DNA of 64,000 nt from Siphonodentalium dalli (lineage: Eukaryota; Mollusca; Scaphopoda; Gadilida; Siphonodentaliidae). The notes beneath the pieces are model-generated. The model saw only the letters and a list, made by a program, of their open reading frames with translations, made no database searches and was not told the origin of the DNA. Below, piece after piece: positions 57,340 through 64,000 of the stretch; position 1 is the first letter of the stretch; the number at the start of each line of letters is the position of its first letter. The stretch covers positions 204,736,618 through 204,800,617 of the forward strand of contig CP136065.1 of NCBI GenBank assembly GCA_032622095.1. Direction: 5' to 3'. The position numbers and the translations under genes were made by a program.

Positions 57340-57690
57340 AAAAGATGAGGGGGGGGGGGGGGTATACTGGATTGCATGCATCTGGCTGTCCGTCCATCCA
57401 TCCTTCCGTTCATATATCTCAACAATGGGTGTTAAGTTTTTCATCAGGAGGGTTTTCAAAAGGGGTTCACTGACATTTTTCACACGATCAAGAGTTATAC
57501 CTCTTTGGTTATCTGAAAATGTTGGATTTCCGTCCGTCCGCTCTCATTTCTCAACCGTGGGTTATCGGATATCAATGAAATTTGGTATGCATATTTGGCA
57601 TCATGAGGGCTTTCAAAAGAGGGTTCATTGACATTTGCATTTTCCGTTAAGAGTTATCCATCTTTCTTTATCTGAACATGTTGGATTTCC
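57340..57690 (+). repeat. Relative of the element at 52607-54260
   Basis: G tract (about 57348-57362), then TATACTGGATTGCA, CCGTCCATCC and two ~180-bp units ending TTATCTGAAAATGTTGGATT / TTATCTGAACATGTTGGATT. The open frames across it are repeat-derived. Confidence 0.55.
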
Positions 57691-58172
57691 ATTCGTCGTT
57701 TGTTAATTGTCAAGTAATTTGTTCATTCATCACATTTTTTTCACAATTTGGTTTCCGATCTGCCCATATTTCAATATTCACCATCGGTATGTCCCAGCGC
57801 CCTCTTGTTTATATCTGTCAATTGCACTGCATGACTCGATTCAACAATTTCGGGCAACAAAGTTGTAGGCGTCGAAAATTTGAACTGCCTTTGGATTAAA
57901 TTGATGGTGTATACATGCTGTATATTGGATTAGATTCCGACAATATTATAATCAATGTGATGTATTAAACGACGACTCTTCCAAGATTAAGAGGGCATTT
58001 GAGAGAAACTGACAAATATTCAGAAATGTAGACAAAGCATATTTTCAGTCAAGTGACATCTAAAAGCATTTACTTTGTGCTGTGTAATTATAATGTGGAC
58101 AACAAGAATCCTTCAGTCAAGGTAATATGTTCGCAATGTACAATGTTTGGTTTAAAAAAATGAGAGAATATA
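57691..58172. other. Non-coding stretch
   Basis: Nothing recognised. Confidence 0.35.
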
Positions 58173-58359
58173 CAGTAATGCTCTAAATAATAGGCTCCTT
58201 AACCACAGCAGAATTATGGGTAACTTTTCAAGATTTAGTCGGAAATATGGCTTATTGCCATTCATCGAAAAGCTCTCAGTGACTTATTTCCGACTAACTC
58301 CTGAAAAATTACCCATAATTCTGCGGTGGTTAAGGAGTCGATTATTTAGAGCATTACTG
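58173..58359. mobile_element. TA-flanked MITE, copy 3 (best ends)
   Basis: TA on both sides (58171-58172, 58360-58361). Ends CAGTAATGCTCTAAATAAT and ATTATTTAGAGCATTACTG are perfect inverted repeats of 19 bp. Confidence 0.85.
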
Positions 58360-58603
58360 TAAGTATAAAATTAACCACTGACATCAGCAGCAGAAATGTG
58401 CCTAAAATTATGTCAAAGCGACGTCCCGTTGGTTTGTGTGTCAACATGACATTCGTTTTGTTTCTTGTATAATGGATACAACCCATCATATATTGATTTG
58501 ATTATATACTATGGAAGTTCTTCCACGGATAACAGGAATTATGGAAGGTGGGGTAGCTACTCCGCTATTGCTTTGTTTTGTGGGGTAGTCATTTTACTCT
58601 TAA

Positions 58604-58804
58604 CCGTCAATGACTGGAGCTTCCGGAAATTTTGCGAAAACTTGTGCCAATGCATTCTCTTATAAGAGAATATATAAGAGAATACATTTGCCAAACAATA
58701 TTTACCTTGACCAGTGAATTCTCTTGTATATGCAAATCTCTCATAATATGCAAGGCTCCATATGGGAAATTCGCATATATAAGAGAATGACTGGCACATG
58801 ATCT
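58604..58804. mobile_element. TTAA-type foldback MITE, decayed
   Basis: TTAA at 58600-58603 and 58805-58808. Left end CCGTCAATGACTGGAGC matches the 8228 element, and the interior carries GTGCCAATGCATTCTCTTAT plus inverted CGCATATATAAGAGAATG. Confidence 0.65.
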
Positions 58805-58844
58805 TTAATGCTGCACCAGCACAGCTCCCATCATGAACCTCGGA

Positions 58845-60640
58845 CGGAGACGTGGCGACAGGGGGGGTTGGGGGCGGGGTGTCTCACCTCCCCAACTTTG
58901 GTCAAAATTTTCAACAGTTGGAATAGGCTTGCCACGATTAATCGACTAACCTTCGGCAGATGTGGTAGTCGACGGTTATTTACTTTCGTCAACTAATCGC
59001 CCAAGGCGGGGTGGGTATGGTTGTGTATTTAAGCAGTACTATGCACAAATACCATGCCTGGGAGTAAAAAAAATACCATGCTTGGAAGTAAAAGTTAAAG
59101 TATATGTGGCACAATTTACCACCTGACAGCATGTTATGTCGCCACTTCTGATGCGGCGTCCTTTGATATCGCAGCCGACATTCAAAAGAGTTCGGTGTGC
59201 CTTTGATGTCGTGTCACGGCCTTGCCATTGTTTATGTATTATGTTTAACTGTAAATGTATGTTCCTATGGATCTGTAATTAACGATCATTATATCCAAAA
59301 TGGACGACGTGCATGGGACTGCATCTATATTTCTTTTTTCAAATTTCATACTGTAAAACGCTCATCATTATTGATAATTATTGACAAAGTCACAAAGTTC
59401 GCGGAATGTTCAAAGTTACTAGACAGTTAATCAGTAACAAGTTTGTGTCATCACTTATCAGTGCTACATACATTACATTCTCCAAATTGGTAACGTATAT
59501 ACCCCCACCCTCTACCGCGCTGCACGATGCGCTCTGCGCACTTTGAATAGCAAAACTAAAAGTACAGCACACACCGAAGCCCCGAAATAAAATTAAGTGC
59601 TAAAATGTGTCAAGTGACGCAATCGGTACACAATGGGATTTTCTGCAAAACTAACTATAGTCTGTTTTCAATAAGTATGCAACAATTCCGCGATGCATGT
59701 TCACGGGGAACATTGATTGACTGAACAGATATTGTTTTAATTTCTCATCCGCGGGAATAGCGATGAGGTGGGCGTTTACCTGCCACGTAAATTTGAGTTT
59801 AGGTGGCCGATGACGTGCGGGGGCATCAGAATGACAAGCCTGCTGACTGACAGTTTATAACTGGATATAATGTAGTCATTGTAATTTCGAATTTATCATG
59901 TCTTTACCTGGGTGCAATATAGGCCGCATATATAAACGATTAATCGACTAACCGTCGACAATAACAGTCGATTATGAAAACTCATAGTCGTGGCAACCCT
60001 AAGTTGGAAATTTCATACCTGCCAAAACATTAGTTGGAAATTTCACACCAACAATAGGTTGAAAGTGTTCTTGTCGTTGGATTTTCAAACAATTTATTGG
60101 GGGGGGGGGATTAATTGTTTTTGGACCAATATTTGCATATTTTCCTATTTTTTGTCAAAATTTTGGACTGAAATGGTCATCAGTTGGAAATTTTCCAACC
60201 TCAGAGGGGTGACAGGTTGGAAATTTCCAACACTTGGAAAGCTTGTGTCCTGGTCCCTCCCCCGTGACCAGTCAAAAACTGCTAGTTAATTTAAGAAAAC
60301 AATATTGTCATACATTTGGTCAACATTGTCATTGGAATTGTCATCAGTTGTAAATTTTCCAACCTAAGTGGGGTGTCAGGTTTGAAATTTCCAACTCTAG
60401 GAATGCTAGATGCTAAGGATTTTGCGATTTTCTTGTTCAGATTTCAAATTTTTCACACGCATGGTTCGGCCCGGTGTGTCATTGTCTCTCCCCTGTGGCC
60501 AATACAAAACTGTTAATAAGTTTAACAATATTTTACTACATTTGGCCAAACTTGTGGAATGAAATGGTCATCAGTTGGAGAATTTCCAAACTGAGGGGGA
60601 GTATGAGGTTTGAAATTTCCAACACTATAGAAAAGCTTCA
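58845..60640 (+). repeat. TTGGAAATTTCCAA repeat family, copy interrupted by a hAT MITE
   Basis: Matches the reverse complement of 32136-32562 on both sides of the insertion at 58924-60001, then continues as a longer version with further TTGGAAATTT/TTTGAAATTTCCAAC words to about 60640. Confidence 0.7.
58924..60001. mobile_element. hAT-type MITE with 8-bp duplication AGTTGGAA
   Basis: Ends TAGGCTTGCCACGA and, reversed, TAGGGTTGCCACGA. AGTTGGAA is present at 58916-58923 and 60002-60009, and once in the uninterrupted relative near 32490. Subterminal ATTAATCGACTAACC occurs at both ends in inverted orientation. Interior non-coding. Confidence 0.88.
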
Positions 60641-61284
60641 GTTGAGGCTAGTCTAGATGCTAGGATTTGCGATTTTCTTGTTCAGATTAATAAAAAAATT
60701 CTCACACCGGGCCGAACAACCATGGTCAGCCTGGTATGACGTGGTCTCTTGTCCGTAGCCGTGTGCATTTGTATGGAGTTAGACCACTAGATGTTAGGAT
60801 TTATGCAATGTTTCAGGTTAATATATTGAATGTTCTCATACCGGGAATATAGAACCATGGTTTATGAATATATAGGATATTAGGCCTCAGAGGTTCAAGG
60901 GGGGTGGTGCAAATATGGAATTATGTAAAACTTGTGTTCGGTCTGATTCAAGGGGGGGTGCAGTTGGAATTTCCCAAGGTGGACAACCCCCCCCCCCCCC
61001 CCAACAGAAACCCTCTAGCCATATCCCTGACCTCAGAGTTAATGTTCATTGTTAAGTATCGGTATCTGACATACACTTCTCTTTGCAGTAAATTGGTGAC
61101 GACTTTCCACCTTCAGAAGAATAAACTACATGGGTGGTATGCTCGTATAATTACAAGGATGTATCTGGATAAAAATCAACAACGCATGTGGACTACAAGA
61201 GAATGAATGATGCGCTCGATGGATCCTTATCTGGAGGGACCAAATTAATCCTGTGGTACTGCCGTTCTAATTTACCATCATTTA
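60641..61284. other. Stretch with C tract, no gene supported
   Basis: C tract at about 60988-61002. The 100-codon frame at 60904-61206 crosses that tract and has no motif. Confidence 0.35.
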
Positions 61285-61411
61285 CATAGATGCCCCTAAT
61301 TATAGTGGCGGACTCCGTGGTGACTCTTGATCGGTTATCCCTCATTTGGTGTCTATACATCCGATCATTATCGGGGGTGATTTTAATTTTGTTGATGTAT
61401 CGCTCGATTGA

Positions 61412-62200
61412 ATTTCATTGACATCGGCCGTGGCATCTGCCCCATCATCATCCCTGGACGGCCGCCCTTGCGTTTTGCGTGACGGTGTGTGGGGCACCAC
61501 AGCAAGGACGCTGTGTGCCCGAAGAGGGTGGCACACCGACGGGCGGAGGCTGAAGAGCGGGATCGCCCTTCCGGGACCCCTCCACCTCAGCACACCAATG
61601 CACAGGTCGTTGCTCCGGTGAGTGACAGATATCGAGGAAGTTGGCTCGTTGGGTACGAACCCTGTCCCTCCAGCAGAGGACTCTACTGTGATACAGGGGG
61701 GGGTAAGTTTCCCCCCTTGCCCTCTCTGGTTGATCTCAACCGCAACGGCAAGGGAGAATGCAGCGTCTCCAGGCACTGCTGCGAAACAGGGGGATAAGCC
61801 TCCCCTCATCCACTCGGCGGAGATATCCTCAGCAATGGCGTGGGAGATCCTGGCGTCACTTGACCAGATCCAGGGGGATGCCACCACTCCTGGCCGTCGC
61901 CTCCTGTCCCTGTGACAGGGTCTGGTGACCCTGTCGACACACAGCAGGCTATGTTTGATGAGGAGATGGCCGAGTCCAGGCCATTCCTTAAGAGGACATA
62001 CGATTCGGACGGTGTCGACTCGTCAGATATCGAGTATGCACAGAATCTTCATCGGATAACGAGGAGGAATATACTTCAATGGACTCTGATGTTAACTCTG
62101 AGTGCTCCTCAGTGCCGCCATCGTCTCCCTCAGTGCTGCCATCGTCTCCCTCAGTGCTGACATCGTCTCCCTCAGTGCCACCATCGTCTCCTTGAACTGT
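61412..62200 (+). pseudogene. LINE E ORF1, C-terminal two thirds, frameshifted
   Basis: Enters at RGICPIIIPGRPPLRF, with the zinc knuckle damaged (an in-frame TGA replaces a Cys-region codon) but followed by GHHSKDAVCPKRVAHRRAEA. Pro/Ser-rich blocks and an acidic end (SDGVDSSDIEYAQNLHRI) match LINE B ORF1. A short CCTCAGTGCYGCCATCGTCT tandem repeat occupies 62110-62190. Confidence 0.7.
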
Positions 62201-62343
62201 TCATTGGATTTACAAGGACTAATTTCTTGACCACCGGATTTGTTTCACTGGACTTTCCTACTTCTACATCGACCCCCAACCCGACCATGGACCGTCCCTG
62301 AATTACCCTTTGTGTTCGTTTATTTGTTTGTTGTTGTGGGTGG

Positions 62344-62805
62344 ATGTGTGTCGACATTCCCGGTCGATCAGATTACGGCCGAATTAGGCTATTCTGTGCT
62401 CGATTGAGTTTGTCGCTGTGCTGTCCACTCAGTATCATTTCATTTTGTTTTGCTGGCGCTTGGTCACCAGAGTGTATCGCAGTTCTCCATATTTTCTATT
62501 GTTACTTGCTTGGTCGATCAGATTGCGGTCGGCTTAGGCTGCACTCTGCTCGATCGGGTCTGTCGATATGCTGTCCGCGATTTTCGTTTCATTTTGCATT
62601 GGGTCGTCTGAGTGTAACGCACTCTATGACCCTGCACTCTTATCAGTGTTTGTTGTGGTTGGCGCGGGGGCCTTCTGTGTGGGTTCATGTGCATCGGTAC
62701 GGCGATGTTCATGGGCTTGCGGAGATTGCGCCCGCGCTACCCCAATTTTTACCATTGTCTGTACTTTCATTTTTGCTGGCACTGCTGTGGTGTTTTTTCG
62801 TGTAA
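62344..62805 (+). CDS. LINE E inter-ORF open frame, counterpart of 12876-13604
   Basis: A 153-codon frame with VDIPGRSDYGRIRLFCARLS and LLGRSDCGRLRLHSARSGLS, ending LLALLWCFFV before ORF2. Same frame and same ending as LINE B, with a 3-bp length difference (frame kept) in the last part. Coding status unproven. Confidence 0.3.
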   Translation: MCVDIPGRSDYGRIRLFCARLSLSLCCPLSIISFCFAGAWSPECIAVLHIFYCYLLGRSDCGRLRLHSARSGLSICCPRFSFHFALGRLSVTHSMTLHSYQCLLWLARGPSVWVHVHRYGDVHGLAEIAPALPQFLPLSVLSFLLALLWCFFV

Positions 62806-62816
62806 AACTGAACATC

Positions 62817-64000
62817 ATGATGGCGAACTTAAATATGGCCTCTTTTAGCTGCAATGGCCTGGGCAGTTATCAAAAACGGCGCCTTTTGAAAATGCTTATC
62901 TGTTTTAATTCCATTGACATTATATTTCTACAAGAGACTCACATCTTGGGGTAAATTGGAAGCTGAATCACTGAATGCTACACTTGACATAGATGGCTAT
63001 TATTCTAATGGCACGAATACATCACGTGGTACTGCTATTTTAGTTTCTCCTCATTTAGATGTTCAGATTGATAAATTATTTTACGATACCGATGATCGTA
63101 TTGGATATTTCAGTCGATGATCAACAACTTCGCCTCATTAATGTTTACGCGCCTAATAATAGCGGCGGATCCCGTCATGACTTTTTCGATCGAGTGATAC
63201 CTCATTTGGTCTCTGTGTGCCCTATTATTATCTGGGGCAATTTTAATTTCGTTGACGACGTATCGCTCGATCGAATCGGTCATGACCGGGACCTCCCTGT
63301 GTCCCGGAAATGGGCTAATTTATGTGATAAATTAAAACTCAAAGATGTATTTCGTCACCATGAACCCACAGCAATGCAGTATACATGGACTCGGGGACAT
63401 AGTGCTTCTAGGCACTAGTGCTATGTCTCTGAGTCCCTGTTATCTTCCATTCATTCGGTTAAGCATATTGTTGGGTGTTTATCGGATCATGATGCCATTC
63501 TCTTTAATATTAAAAACTTTCAATGCCAGTCATTCGGCCTTGGCTATTGGAAGGCAAATGCCAAGATGTTTCAGGATGAGACTTTCAGAAGGCCTTTCTC
63601 TCCTTTTGATCCTCTCTCACGTCGGGCGTGGCCGCTGATGCCATCACGTCCGATTGGTGGGAGGGGGCCAAGAGGAAGATAAAGTCCTTCGTTATTGATC
63701 ACAACAAAAGGCTTTGTTTTTCTTGTTCACATAAATCCGTAATCTGTAACCATAAACAGTAGTTTAACTTACGTGCATCTGGGAAACTTAACCCAGGACA
63801 TTATTCCAAACAAATTATGGCATTGCACCTAAAACATCGGATGGAGCATCATTGTGGTTCCAGTAAAACTATTTCGTCGGTTACTGTAGACAACAATTCC
63901 TACACAGATTCTCATGACATTTTAAACCAATTTCGGGAATTTTTTTCTGACTTTTTACAGCTGAACCAATTGATGATTCTGCTTGTACAGAATTTTTAAC
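62817..64000 (+). pseudogene. LINE E ORF2, N-terminal part
   Basis: Begins MMANLNMASFSCNGLGSYQK and keeps the endonuclease LQETHILG. Frameshifts near 62952, 63100 and 63410 are visible. Later segments read VSLDRIGHDRDLPVSRKWAN and SDHDAILFNI. The element runs beyond the window. It confirms the LINE B order across the site where LINE B is interrupted by the hAT element. Confidence 0.75.

Larger units (their letters stand above)
61285..64000 (+). mobile_element. LINE E: rearranged copy of the U2-associated LINE, cut by window end
   Basis: Starts with an ORF2 endonuclease fragment (61285-61411, IPHLVSIHPIIIGGDFNFVD type) fused to the middle of ORF1, then continues in normal order through the spacer to ORF2. 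No U2 sequence is seen at its start. Confidence 0.75.

Noticed and set aside
61342-61887. 181-codon minus-strand frame
   Set aside because: Antisense shadow of LINE E ORF1; the plus strand has the zinc-knuckle and the Pro/Ser blocks.

Overview
This window looks like A+T-rich, repeat-dense nuclear DNA from an invertebrate animal. Evidence for a eukaryote: exons bounded by AG acceptors and GTAAGT-type donors, U2 snRNA sequence, polyadenylation signals, LINEs, Helitrons, hAT, CACTA-like and TTAA-flanked elements, and satellite arrays. I cannot name the species. No bacterial operon, CRISPR array or tRNA was found. I could not run searches, so family names rest on motifs read by eye.

Layout. 0.4-3.8 kb: a ~238-bp tandem repeat split by a CACTA-like transposon (831-3457). 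4.5-9.0 kb: a broken SAP + KDZ-transposase-like gene, then exons leading into the start of a macro domain. 9.6-10.7 kb: a zinc-finger gene of hAT-transposase descent, truncated. 10.7-22.5 kb: a tandem U2 snRNA locus in which three successive U2 copies are interrupted near the branch-site-recognition sequence by LINEs of one family (A, B, C). LINE B carries a three-layer nest of DNA transposons, each with its own target-site duplication. 22.5-26.2 kb: LINE fragments interleaved with two copies of a ~0.9-kb repeat. 26.2-27.8 kb: a ~185-bp satellite. 29.5-31.3 kb: exons of an unrecognised Q-rich gene. 32-38 kb: more repeats, including a 727-bp tandem duplication, a near-perfect palindrome and a ~162-bp satellite.

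38.3-42.2 kb holds the best genic block: an SGNH-hydrolase-like gene (minus strand) and a Tpt1/KptA-like RNA 2'-phosphotransferase gene (plus strand), head to head with start codons about 0.4 kb apart. Both can be assembled as multi-exon genes and both need frame corrections. From 42 to 61 kb there are mostly transposons (TTAA-flanked foldbacks, TA-flanked MITEs, a 2.8-kb Helitron, two Helitrons joined end to end, a hAT MITE) plus isolated exon candidates. 61.3-64 kb is another copy of the U2-associated LINE family, running off the window end.

How the parts relate. Tpt1/KptA enzymes use NAD+ to remove an RNA 2'-phosphate and release an ADP-ribose cyclic phosphate; some macro-domain proteins act on ADP-ribose phosphates. 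Having both families in one window is suggestive, but 31 kb of repeats separates them. Single-base frameshifts recur in nearly every recognisable cellular or transposase-derived gene, so either these are decayed copies or the assembly carries small indel errors.
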